Shown: piece by piece, positions 35,126 through 44,500 of the stretch | Position numbering within the stretch: position 1 is the first letter of the stretch | Layout of the letters: each line of letters opens with the position of its first letter | Assembly: GCA_910577115.1 (NCBI GenBank) | Contig: CAJTMC010000008.1 | Span: 1-64,000, forward strand | Source: an uncultured Lachnospiraceae bacterium | Lineage (GTDB): Bacteria > Bacillota > Clostridia > Lachnospirales > Lachnospiraceae | DNA length: 64,000 bases | Direction: 5' to 3' | Notes under the pieces: generated by a model | The model's input: the letters and a program-made list of their open reading frames with translations, nothing else | Database searches by the model: none | What the model was told of the DNA's origin: nothing | Made by a program: the position numbers and the translations under genes

Positions 35126-37818
35126 TCCATCATAATATCCTCGCAGGCATACGCATCCATATCCTCAACCGCCTTGCACATTTTGCTATAATATTTCGCA
35201 TTCGTGTCATCAAGCCTATATATGCTGAGTTTGTGAACTGCCTCCTCGAGCATATCCATATCAAGCTCCTCAATCGCGTTTTCTATTTCTTCAAACACTA
35301 CATGTAAAATGTCATTCGTCAATTCCTTTGTCGCCTCATTTTTATCTTCTGTGAAATACGCCTTTAGAATTTCATAATAGTGCTCGTACTCATCAAGCAC
35401 CGCCTGCGTATCAGACCGAATCGTTTCAAGATCCAGCTCATTCCCCGCTCTCTCAAGCAGCTCTGCCTTTCTTGCAAGCTCCATTGCGCCAATCTGTCTC
35501 GACGAGCTTTTCAACGCATGTACTTCCACCGTATAGTTTTTCCAGTTCTCCGTCTCATAATATTCTTTAATCACTTTTGATTTCTGAGGGATAATCCTGC
35601 AATAATCCTTTAAAATAGACCAAAATACGTTTTCGTTTCCGAGCAATTTAATTGCTGCGGCCGTATCAATTCCTTCTATCTGAGGAAGTGTGCTTTTGAT
35701 ATGAGAAACGCTCTTGACGCCTTTTGTAATCTTATTTTTAGGCAGCCAGTGTTTTACCTTGTTAATCAAAACGTGAACTTCTATTGGCTTTGCGATAAAG
35801 TCATTCATGCCCTCCTCAAGGAACATGTTTTTCACACCGCCCACTGCATTTGCAGTCAGTGCAATAATCGGCACGTTGTCATACTCCTTGTGGAAACGCC
35901 GGATAATGCGCGTCGTTTCTACACCGTCAATCTCCGGCATCATGTGATCCATTAAAATCAAATCATAAGATGTTTCTGAAATCTTCTCAATCGCTTCCTT
36001 GCCGCCCAGTGCCGTATCAATTTCCATTCCAAGCGGCTCTAAAAGCCCTTCTGCCACTGTCAGGTTCACCGTATTGTCATCAACAATGAGAACCTTCGCT
36101 GTTTCCGCCATAAAATCGTAGATTTCATCGCCCATATGCTCATCAAAGTACTCTTCATTGTTATAAATGGCAGTGATCATCATTGCAGATACCGGTTTCT
36201 TGACAAACAGTACGTTTGGCAGATCACTGTCTGATGAGTAACTGTATGAGTTAACGGAAACTACTGTAAGCTGCGGATTCTTTTCTACAAAGATCAGTAA
36301 ATCGTCTGTGAGCGCCACTTTATCGACAAACAAAAACGGTTTCTGATCCATCACAGGCAGAATATGCTCCTTCACAGACTGAATATTCTGTATGTCCTCA
36401 ATTCTTGAATATTTTATACCCAGCTTTCTCATGTCTGCTTTCAGACGGCTGTCCGCATATTCATTTTCAAGAGCACCAAACGCAGGCGGAGGGTCGGAAC
36501 ACTGAATCTTTAAAGACGGTTCACCTTCCACGATCTTTAACGGAATTTCAAAAGAAAAGCAGGAACCCTTTCCGTACTCGCTTTTTACGGAAATACTGCC
36601 GTTCATCAAAGAAATCAACTGCCGGCATATCGCAAGCCCGAGTCCGGTTCCCTCGATATTGCGGTTTCTCTTGCTGTCTGCCTGTTGGAAGGACTGGAAT
36701 ATTTTGTCCAAATCCTGTTCCTTGATGCCGATTCCCGTATCCTCAACGCTAAACATAAAATCAATATACCGGTCACTTCTGCGCCTGCAGCTAAACTTTA
36801 ATGTAATCTTGCCTTTTTGCGTAAACTTGGAGGCGTTATTGGCAAGATTGATAATAACCTGCTTAATCCTGTTGTTGTCGCCGTAAAGAAGCGACGGTAT
36901 GTTGGGATTAATGTCAATTAAAAGCTCCACGTCCTTCGCATCTACGCGTGTCACCATAATTGTCGTTATGTCATGGATCAGCGACAGCGGCTCAAATTCC
37001 GTTTCGATAATATCCATTTTTCCCGACTCTATCTTTGAAAAATCAAGAATATCATTGATAATTGTAAGAAGCGTCTTTCCGGCAGCACGAATCTGGCTTA
37101 AATACTCCCGAACATCGCTTGACATGTCTTTTCGCAATGCCATTTCTGCCATTCCGATGACCGCATTCATCGGCGTGCGAAGCTCATGGCTCATATTGGC
37201 AAGAAAATCCGATTTCATGTTTGCCGCTTTTTCAATTTCAATGTTTGCCTCTTCCATTTTATATTTATGATAGGCAATGCTGGAGATAATGTCCGTCAGC
37301 GTATACAGGAAGTTCGCATGGCGTTCAATCGTATCCTTATCTAAAATTTTCACATTCATAACCGCCTGAAGGTACTTAATCAAATCAATTTTCAGTTCGC
37401 CTGCGCTCTGCATAACCTTGATGATATCCGGCGTGTCTGCCAGTACCTGACCGCCTACAAAACAGCCTATCATACGCTTACCCGCCATGATGGGAGCAGC
37501 AAAATCCATCAGTCCCGCATGGCAGTAATACGGAACCGACGCGCCTGCACGCAGGGCAAGCTCCGCTCCGTATTTATCGCATTCCTGACAGCGCAGGCAC
37601 CCGATAGGATTTGAGCGTGTATACAAAGCACAAAAATCCGTAAAGTTGCTTCCTTTTGTGACCGCTACACCGTTTGCGTCCGTTATGACGGCGGCAAGTC
37701 CGGTCATGTTGGAAAATGCGTCCTGCATACGCTGGAGCATATCGACGTCAAACAGGTCTGTCAGTTTAATATCCTTATCGCGTTCCCGCTCTCGTTCTTT
37801 TTCATTACTGCTGCCCAT
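35107..37818 (-). CDS. PocR-domain hybrid histidine kinase with two receiver modules and HPt
   Basis: Soluble sensor kinase. Residues 20-185 are a PocR ligand-binding domain with its Cys set C63, C74, C77, C80, C99 and H100. A HisKA dimerisation helix follows with the phospho-acceptor H211 (MSHELRTP), then HATPase motifs NNASKF (N-box), DTGIGI and GTGLGL. Residues about 440-560 look like a degenerate receiver without a clear Asp; a full receiver has D624 (ILMDHMMPEIDG), and an HPt domain has H768 (VEVHALKSSSRQ). A second HPt-like helix bundle may end the protein. It is in an operon with the response regulator and diverges from cbiD. Confidence 0.88.
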   Translation of the reverse strand: MGSSNEKERERERDKDIKLTDLFDVDMLQRMQDAFSNMTGLAAVITDANGVAVTKGSNFTDFCALYTRSNPIGCLRCQECDKYGAELALRAGASVPYYCHAGLMDFAAPIMAGKRMIGCFVGGQVLADTPDIIKVMQSAGELKIDLIKYLQAVMNVKILDKDTIERHANFLYTLTDIISSIAYHKYKMEEANIEIEKAANMKSDFLANMSHELRTPMNAVIGMAEMALRKDMSSDVREYLSQIRAAGKTLLTIINDILDFSKIESGKMDIIETEFEPLSLIHDITTIMVTRVDAKDVELLIDINPNIPSLLYGDNNRIKQVIINLANNASKFTQKGKITLKFSCRRRSDRYIDFMFSVEDTGIGIKEQDLDKIFQSFQQADSKRNRNIEGTGLGLAICRQLISLMNGSISVKSEYGKGSCFSFEIPLKIVEGEPSLKIQCSDPPPAFGALENEYADSRLKADMRKLGIKYSRIEDIQNIQSVKEHILPVMDQKPFLFVDKVALTDDLLIFVEKNPQLTVVSVNSYSYSSDSDLPNVLFVKKPVSAMMITAIYNNEEYFDEHMGDEIYDFMAETAKVLIVDDNTVNLTVAEGLLEPLGMEIDTALGGKEAIEKISETSYDLILMDHMMPEIDGVETTRIIRRFHKEYDNVPIIALTANAVGGVKNMFLEEGMNDFIAKPIEVHVLINKVKHWLPKNKITKGVKSVSHIKSTLPQIEGIDTAAAIKLLGNENVFWSILKDYCRIIPQKSKVIKEYYETENWKNYTVEVHALKSSSRQIGAMELARKAELLERAGNELDLETIRSDTQAVLDEYEHYYEILKAYFTEDKNEATKELTNDILHVVFEEIENAIEELDMDMLEEAVHKLSIYRLDDTNAKYYSKMCKAVEDMDAYACEDIMMEWKGML

Positions 37819-37830
37819 TGTGTACCTCTC

Positions 37831-38712
37831 CTATCCTAAAATTTCCTTAATTTTACTGAGCAATACATCTTTATCAATCGGCTTTAAAAGGTATCCGTCC
37901 GGCTTAAGGCGCAGAACCTTTTGAATTTTTGCGGTATCGTTTACGCCGGTTAAGAATATGACAGGAATTGACGCCGTAAGCGGATTTTCCCGAAGCGCCT
38001 TTAAAACCTCCGCCCCGTTCATTTCCGGCATTTCATAATCTAAAAGAATTAGGTTTGCTTCCTTTGTCTTGAGAAACCGTAGGGCGGCTGCCCCGCTTAT
38101 CGCGGTTGAAATATCGTAATCCTTCTCAAGATGGCTTTTGATCGCTTTATGGATTATTGTGGAATCGTCCACGACAAGAATTCTCTTGCGTCCTGTTCCC
38201 GAAAGCAGATTCGCGGGAATCTTAATGTTGGCGTCACCGCTTTCGAGCTTTTTCAGCTCTTCATCCAACTGCGAAAGCGTGTCAAGCGCGTTCTCTAATT
38301 TCGGCGCTACCTGCACCTTCTGGTCTGCTTTATTGCACTTATGGCGCACGATCACGTTGTTGATTTCGCTTTGCAGCTCTGAAACAGATGCGTTTGCGCC
38401 AATCCTGAAATCCGCCCGTCCGCCCGGCATTTTACACAAAAATTCATAGTCCGCCCCGTCCGCCACGACAATGAACGGAACCTTATCCTCTTTCGGTGCG
38501 CCGTCCACAAATTGAATTACACTGTTAATATTATCCCTGCTCTCCACATGCATACAGTATACAATTGCATCCGGTCGAAAGAACTGATAGTGTATCCGCA
38601 AATCGGCTGTAATCAAAGATGTGCTTGCGCAGTCAAAATAAAAATCCAGCTGCATAAAAAAGTCTGTTATGAGGCGCTTGTTGTTTCCCATAATTAAAAG
38701 CTTTTTTTTCAT
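37831..38712 (-). CDS. Response regulator with N-terminal unknown domain
   Basis: The C-terminal 120 residues form a receiver: VVDDST (D182, D183), phospho-acceptor D225 in LILLDYEMPEMNG, FLTG and K277 in LLKPID. The N-terminal 130 residues look like a degenerate receiver (LLIMGNNKRLI) without the acidic pocket. No DNA-binding or enzymatic output domain is present, so it probably relays phosphate or binds a partner. Start chosen at the ATG with GGAGG nine bases upstream. Twelve bases separate it from the kinase gene. Confidence 0.82.
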   Translation of the reverse strand: MKKKLLIMGNNKRLITDFFMQLDFYFDCASTSLITADLRIHYQFFRPDAIVYCMHVESRDNINSVIQFVDGAPKEDKVPFIVVADGADYEFLCKMPGGRADFRIGANASVSELQSEINNVIVRHKCNKADQKVQVAPKLENALDTLSQLDEELKKLESGDANIKIPANLLSGTGRKRILVVDDSTIIHKAIKSHLEKDYDISTAISGAAALRFLKTKEANLILLDYEMPEMNGAEVLKALRENPLTASIPVIFLTGVNDTAKIQKVLRLKPDGYLLKPIDKDVLLSKIKEILG

Positions 38713-38762
38713 CGTGTTTTTCCTCCATATTCCTGTCATTGATTCTGTTTCCAAAAGCCTTC

Positions 38763-38791
38763 TTGCCTAATGATTTATTATTTAATATAAT
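38763..38791 (+). promoter_or_regulatory. Promoter of the cbiD-cbiH operon
   Basis: TTGCCT (38763-38768), 17-base spacer and perfect TATAAT (38786-38791), followed by a leader of about 65 bases too short for a cobalamin riboswitch. Confidence 0.65.
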
Positions 38792-38819
38792 TTTATCATA
38801 CTGCCGCTTTGTTACGCAA
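38790..38819 (-). promoter_or_regulatory. Divergent promoter of the response regulator/PocR kinase operon
   Basis: On the minus strand TTGCGT (38814-38819), 18-base spacer and TAAAAT (38790-38795) with an upstream TG. Its -10 box overlaps that of the cbiD promoter, so both directions compete for the same DNA. Confidence 0.5.
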
Positions 38820-38861
38820 CTTTTTTAGGCAGTTATGAAACAGAGAAAAGGAGTTTTAACC

Positions 38862-40025
38862 TTGATTGATGAATATCTGTATAAAAACCACAAAAAGTTA
38901 AGATGCGGTTACACGACCGGTACCTGCGCGGCAGCGGCGGCAAAAGCGGCGGCACATATGCTGCTGACAGGAGAGCGCCTTAGCTGTGTCCGCGTTCATA
39001 CGCCAAAAGGCATTTCTGTCACGCTTGCGTTGGCAGACATTACAATGACAGAGACAAAGGCTGTCTGTGCCGTCCAAAAAGATGCCGGCGACGATGCAGA
39101 CTGCACCGACAAAATATTCATTTATGCATCGGTCTGCTATGGCACAAGTGATGATATTTTGATTGAAGGCGGAACAGGCATCGGCAGAGTGACGCGTCCG
39201 GGCCTGGAGCAGCCTGTGGGAAGCGCCGCAATTAACCGTGTGCCGCGTGAAATGATAAAAAAAGAAGTACTTTCTGAGCTTGCGGCGGCAGGGTATGATG
39301 GCGGCATGAAGGTTATCATATCCGCGCCAGAGGGAGCGGAACTTGCCAAAAAGACCTTTAATCCGCAGCTTGGAATAGAGGGAGGCATTTCCATTCTTGG
39401 CACGAGCGGAATTGTGGAGCCGATGAGTGAGCAGGCGATTGTCGATACCATACGGGTTGCGTTAAAGCAGAAAAAAGCGCTCGGATATGAAACACTTTTG
39501 CTGTCACCCGGAAATTACGGGCAGCAGTTTGCATTGGAGACATGGGGGATTGACTTGGACGCGGGCGTAAAATGCAGTAATTTTATCGGTGAGACGCTTG
39601 ATATTGCGTCGGAGCTTGGGTTTTCACAAATTTTGCTGATTGGGCATATCGGGAAGCTGATTAAGGTTGCCGCGGGCGTGATGAACACACATTCGTCCAT
39701 GGCAGATGCAAGACTGGAAACGCTCAGTGCGTGTGCGCTGCTTGCAGGGGCGGACGCAGATACGGCACGCGGGATTTTAAATTGCACGACGACAGACGAC
39801 GCGCTGCAAATCCTGACAGACCGCCATATTTTAGATGCGGCGATGCAAATTGCACTGGAAAAAATGCTTACGCATATGCGGCGGCGCGTGGGCGGGAGGA
39901 TTTTGGATATTCAGGATATTCAAATAGAAGTAATCCTGTTTTCCAACGTGCACGGAGTTCTTGCCATGTCGGACAATGCGCAGACGTTTATCAGACAGAT
40001 TCCTTTGAAAAGGGCATTATTATGA
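38862..40025 (+). CDS. cbiD: Cobalt-precorrin-5B C1-methyltransferase
   Basis: Methylates C1 in the anaerobic cobalamin route. The family hallmark LRCGYTTGTCAAAAAKAA sits at the N-terminus, with GGTGIGRVTRPGL and LLIGHIGKLIKVAAG further on. Length about 387 fits CbiD. A TTG start was chosen since AAAAGGAG lies eight bases upstream; an ATG nine codons earlier has no ribosome site. First gene of a two-gene operon with cbiH, apart from the main cob operon at 49.5-62.6 kb. Confidence 0.93.
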   Translation: MIDEYLYKNHKKLRCGYTTGTCAAAAAKAAAHMLLTGERLSCVRVHTPKGISVTLALADITMTETKAVCAVQKDAGDDADCTDKIFIYASVCYGTSDDILIEGGTGIGRVTRPGLEQPVGSAAINRVPREMIKKEVLSELAAAGYDGGMKVIISAPEGAELAKKTFNPQLGIEGGISILGTSGIVEPMSEQAIVDTIRVALKQKKALGYETLLLSPGNYGQQFALETWGIDLDAGVKCSNFIGETLDIASELGFSQILLIGHIGKLIKVAAGVMNTHSSMADARLETLSACALLAGADADTARGILNCTTTDDALQILTDRHILDAAMQIALEKMLTHMRRRVGGRILDIQDIQIEVILFSNVHGVLAMSDNAQTFIRQIPLKRALL

Positions 40026-40044
40026 AAGGGGCATTATTATCAGA

Positions 40045-40773
40045 ATGAAAAAAATATATATTGTCGGAATTGGTCCCGGAAGCTATGAGCAAATGACAAT
40101 ACAGGCAGCCCGGACTTTGGAGCAGTGCGATACCATTATCGGTTATCCGGTGTATGTTGATTTGGTTAAGCCGCACTTTCCCGAAAAGGAATATCGTTCC
40201 ACACCTATGACGCAGGAAGCAAAGCGATGCAGAATGTGCTTTGAGGAGGCTATAAAGAATAAAACAGTCGCTATCATCTGCAGCGGAGACGCGGGCGTAT
40301 ACGGCATGACGGGGCTTATGTATGTCATCGGACAGGATTATCCGGACATCACCTTAGAGCCTGTCTGCGGCGTTACAGCCGCAGTTTCCGGCGCGGCGCT
40401 TTTGGGCGCTCCTTTGATTCAGGACTTTGCAGTCATCAGTTTAAGCGACCTTTTGACGCCTTGGGAAACCATTGAAAAACGCATTTGCGCCGCGGCGCAC
40501 GCGGACATGATTATCTGCCTATACAATCCGTCAAGCTGTAGAAGGCATGATTTTTTGCAAAAAGCGTGCGATTTGATTTTAGACTATGCATCCGAAGATA
40601 CGGTGTGCGGAGTTGCCGGGCAAATCGGACGCGAAGGGGAAACCTGCTCTTTGTATTCGTTGAAGGAGCTTCGGGAGGTTTCTGTCAATATGTTTACGAC
40701 AGTGTTTATCGGAAACTCACAGACGATTGTCGTGGACGGGAAAATGGTCACGCGGCGGGGGTATCGGCTTTAA
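40045..40773 (+). CDS. cbiH: Cobalt-precorrin-3B C17-methyltransferase
   Basis: SAM-dependent tetrapyrrole methylase that contracts the ring in cobalamin synthesis. YIVGIGPGSYEQMT at the start, CSGDAGVYGM, CGVTAAVSGAALLGAPL and LYNPSS match the CbiH/CobJ group of the TP-methylase family. Length 242 is normal. Follows cbiD by 20 bases. Its stop lies three bases from the stop of the convergent CobU-like gene, leaving no room for a separate terminator. Confidence 0.92.
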   Translation: MKKIYIVGIGPGSYEQMTIQAARTLEQCDTIIGYPVYVDLVKPHFPEKEYRSTPMTQEAKRCRMCFEEAIKNKTVAIICSGDAGVYGMTGLMYVIGQDYPDITLEPVCGVTAAVSGAALLGAPLIQDFAVISLSDLLTPWETIEKRICAAAHADMIICLYNPSSCRRHDFLQKACDLILDYASEDTVCGVAGQIGREGETCSLYSLKELREVSVNMFTTVFIGNSQTIVVDGKMVTRRGYRL

Positions 40774-40776
40774 GAT

Positions 40777-41160
40777 TCACTGTTTAATGACCACACCGAT
40801 ACCGCTTATCACCCGCACAACCTTATCCGCCTTTGCGGCGAGCATACAGGAGGCTCTTCCCACCGCCTCCCTGTATGTCCGTTCCTTAGCGTCAACAGGC
40901 ACAATTCCATAACCGATTTCGTTTGAAATTATGACACGAATGTCATTTTTTTGAAGAAGCCGCGATATGTTTTCTTCTATATTTTGTCCGCTCTCTATCA
41001 GCTGCCTGATGTATAAGTGGAAATCCGTAAGACAACATTTTCCTGACAGTTCATTATTTTTAATATCCGCCGCGCAAATGATATCATCCCCGGTCAAACC
41101 ATATTGTCTTTTCGCATACTCCCATTTTCCCTGACAGCAGCCGCCTATAATAAAATCCAT
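40777..41160 (-). CDS. Short degenerate CobU-like protein
   Basis: Resembles a shortened adenosylcobinamide kinase/guanylyltransferase. The P-loop is altered: FIIGGCCQGKWEYAK, where CobU has GGxxSGKS. The C-terminal part keeps CobU-like IISNEIGYGIVPVDAKER and the RYREAVGR-like segment, ending DKVVRVISGIGVVIK. The His of the guanylyl-intermediate region is missing. An intact cobU lies at 50316-50852. It may be a regulatory or diverged paralogue rather than a working kinase (inference). Confidence 0.68.
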   Translation of the reverse strand: MDFIIGGCCQGKWEYAKRQYGLTGDDIICAADIKNNELSGKCCLTDFHLYIRQLIESGQNIEENISRLLQKNDIRVIISNEIGYGIVPVDAKERTYREAVGRASCMLAAKADKVVRVISGIGVVIKQ

Positions 41161-41362
41161 GCCTGTTCTCCTTATTGGGTCAACTGATTTGTTTCCATGT
41201 CTGCGAACCTTTGATCATTCATTTACAGACGCTTTTATCTATAAATACTATATTTTATGCTATTTTATCGTATCTTTTCGATACTTTCAACAGAAAATGA
41301 AAAGATGAAATCACCAAATAATCAATTGTTTATGATTTCATACATATTTTTCCAAAAAACAG

Positions 41363-41391
41363 TTGTACATTGCAAAATAATGTGTTAGTAT
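41363..41391 (+). promoter_or_regulatory. Promoter of the riboswitch-adhesin transcript
   Basis: TTGTAC (41363-41368), 17-base spacer and TAGTAT (41386-41391) preceded by TG, placing the transcript start just before the aptamer. The 200 bases between this and the CobU-like gene show nothing else recognisable. Confidence 0.55.
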
Positions 41392-41397
41392 TTCTAT

Positions 41398-41503
41398 ATG
41401 AAAAAGGGCAAACATTTCGTGAGGAATGGACGCAAAGCATGAAGTCATAGCAGTATAAACATTTGATTATACATTTATGACGGTTCGGCTGCATGAATTA
41501 TGA
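41398..41503 (+). promoter_or_regulatory. Class I cyclic-di-GMP riboswitch (GEMM-I)
   Basis: Aptamer consensus is visible: GGGCAAAC at 41406-41413, hairpin P2 ATTTC-GTGA-GGAAT with a GNRA tetraloop, GGACGCAAAGC directly after it, long hairpin P3 (GTCATA with TATGAC and GTATAA with TTATAC nested), then GGTTCGGCTGC closing the core. Class I c-di-GMP aptamers share these blocks and the tetraloop. A weak hairpin with a T-run at about 41501-41530 could be the expression platform. It controls the adhesin gene that starts at 41593. Confidence 0.85.
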
Positions 41504-41592
41504 AACATTTGAAACTGTTTTTTGTTGCTTAACAGCTGCTTTAATAATGGAGGATTCATATTCGCGGGCTGTCGGCAGCATGGAGGACTAAT

Positions 41593-44500
41593 ATGAGCAA
41601 AGAGTTGAAACGGAACATGAAAAAAGCGTTTTGTATGCTGCTTGCGGCGGCGACGCTCTCTTCGGGCATGGAGCTGCCTGTAAACGCGGCGGAACTGACG
41701 AATGCAGCGTGTGAGGAGAAGCTGCATGAGGAGACAGAATCCGAAACGCTTGTGGAAGAGGTGTTGGAGGAAGTACCGGAGGAGACAGCGCAGACAATTG
41801 ACACTGAAGAAGCAGACGGTGAAATCGAAGCCGCCGAAACAACTGCCGCAGTAGAGGAATCCATCACCACTGCAGAGACGATTGACACTGAGGAAACAGA
41901 AATCGAATCAGAAGAAGACACAACATTTGCGGAGGAAATCGTTGATACGGAAAATCAAACGAACGGGTTGACAATCGAACGCCCGTCGGAAGAGATTGGT
42001 ATCGGTGATCCAATCGTCGGAGGAAAGCTACCAAACGGATCCGGTTCTTGGTCGCTTACCAATGGGAAGCTCATAGTGTCCGGAAGCGGTGAATATTGGC
42101 CAAGCACCGGTCTGATTGCTCCTCCATGGTATGAATACCGGGAGCAGATTAAAACAGCAAGGGTGTCCTTAAGGGGAACAAAGAGTTTTTCCAGCTTCTT
42201 TAGCGGCTGCAAGAATCTGACCAGTGTGGATTTTCGTAATACCGATACCAGTAATGCAACAACCATGAGCAATATGTTTGGAGGCTGTGAAAGCTTGGAA
42301 AAGCTCGATTTGAGCAGCTTTAACACCTCAAATGTCACGGATATGTCCTCAATGTTTTACAACTGTATCAACTTAAAACAAATAACGTTTGGAGAACATT
42401 TTAACACAAGTAACGTAACGTGTATGGCTAGTATGTTTCGCTTTGTCAACTTGACTTCTTTGGATTTAAGCGGCTTTGATATGAGCAAGGTAACGAAAGC
42501 TGACGACATGATTTACTCCGACAGTCTGATTGCGCTGGAAACGCCCCGGAACCTAAATGTGTCTATCCCACTGCGGGGGACATGGATTACGGATCAGGGA
42601 TTTATTTGCACTACGCTTTTACAGCACACGGACAAAAGTATTCACTTAAAGCAGAGACCGGAGCTTTTGGTGGAAAAAGGCAAAAAAGAATATCTTGTCG
42701 GTGATACCCTTGACCTTTCGGATTTGACCGTTACACTGTATTACAATTTCAACAACCGTACGACTACTACCGACTATACGACAAATGCCGCACAAATTGA
42801 CATGAATACGCCAGGTACAAAATATTTGGTTATCTCTTATGAGGGGCAGAGCGTGACGATTAATCTGACCGTAATCGGCAAAAGTCTTTCTGTTTCCAAG
42901 ATAAAAAAAGAGTACTTTGTCGGCGATACACTGAATGTAAACGATTTGACCGTAGAACTTCTATACACAAACAATATATATCCGGCAGAGAAAATCACAT
43001 CAGGCTATACGACAAACGCCGCAAGCATTAATATGAATACGGCAGGTACGAAAGATTTGATTGTGAAGTGGCAAAATCTATCGGCAACCGTGAAGATTAC
43101 AGTAAAGGAGGACAGCTATTCCAAGATTTCTGTCAGGAACGATATAGATACGTATTACCTTGGCGAAACGCTCGACCTGTCCGAACTGCATGTGTTTGCC
43201 TGGTCAGTTTCGGGTACACACACTGAAATCACGGACTATACAACAAACGCCAAAGACATTGACATGAATACTGTCGGTACAAAGCAGTTGATTGTGTCCT
43301 ACCAAAATTTTACGGCAGTATCGGAAATTATCATAAAGCCCGCAAGAACCTGTACCAAACTCTATTTCCAAAATGGATGTGTGTTCGAGACGGGAACGAA
43401 GCCTGCGCCTGATGAATATCTGATTTTTGAGGTTCTTGATGAAGGGAAAGAATTCAGAATTCATGCCTGCTATTATTGGTCAAATATTGATGAAATTGAT
43501 ATATCGACAACGGGAAAGAAACGGCTTCAGGTTGCACATGCGGAGCTTAAGAGCGAGCTTGACATCTATTACATTGAAGCGTTCCGTGATGATGATATTG
43601 CGCATGAAATCGCCGGATCTCCCAATGAGGATATCGCCTATAAAATCGACAAAAACGGAAATCTGAAGGTCATGGGAAAAGGCACATGCAAAGCATATGG
43701 CTCTCCGATTTGGTCAACGGAGAAGGATTATGCAAAGGACATCAGGACGGCGACGCTTTATGTAGACGAGGCTGATGATCTTGACGGTCTTTTCAGCGGC
43801 TGTGTCAATTTAAGGTCTGCGGATTTGAGTATGGTTGACGCAGGCAGGGAAACCAATTTTCGCGGGATGTTTGACGGCTGCAATCAGCTTGTATCAATTT
43901 GGACGCCGAAGAATGTAAAGGCGGACGCTGCGCTTCCGAAGGTGGAAGGCACGTATTGGCATGACCAAAACGGGAAGGTATATACTGCGCTTCCGAAGAA
44001 TATGAGCACGAGTATTCTGCTGACGAGAGATGACATTCAGGAGGAGGAAAGTTCTTCTGCTATCGAGAGCTCTAAGGTTGAGGAAAGTTCTTCTGCTATC
44101 GAGAGCTCTAAGGCTGAGGAAACCTCTTCTTCTATCGAAAGCTCTAAGGTTGAGGAGAGTTCTTCCATAAAGGAAAGCTCTTCCGTAATCGAAAGCTCCA
44201 AGGTTGAGGAGAGTTCTTCCATAAAGGAAAGCTCTTCTGTAATCGAAAGCTCCAAGGTTGAGGAGAGTTCTTCCATAAAGGAAAGCTCTTCTGTAATTGA
44301 AAGCCCCAATGTTGAGGAAAGTTCGGAAGTGAATGAAAACACTCCAAGCGAAGAATACAGCGAGGTTGAGGAAAGCGCTTCGACAACCGAAAGTTCCAAG
44401 ACAGAAGAAAGCGCTTCTACGATCGAAAGTTCCAAAACAGAGGAAAGCTCTAACGTTGAAGAAAGCACGGAAACGGTTGAAAGCAGCCTGGAACAGGAAA

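Noticed and set aside
44037..44468. Leu/Ser-rich antisense frame of 143 codons
   Set aside because: It is the complement of the Ser/Glu repeat field of the adhesin; no ribosome site and purely repeat-derived.
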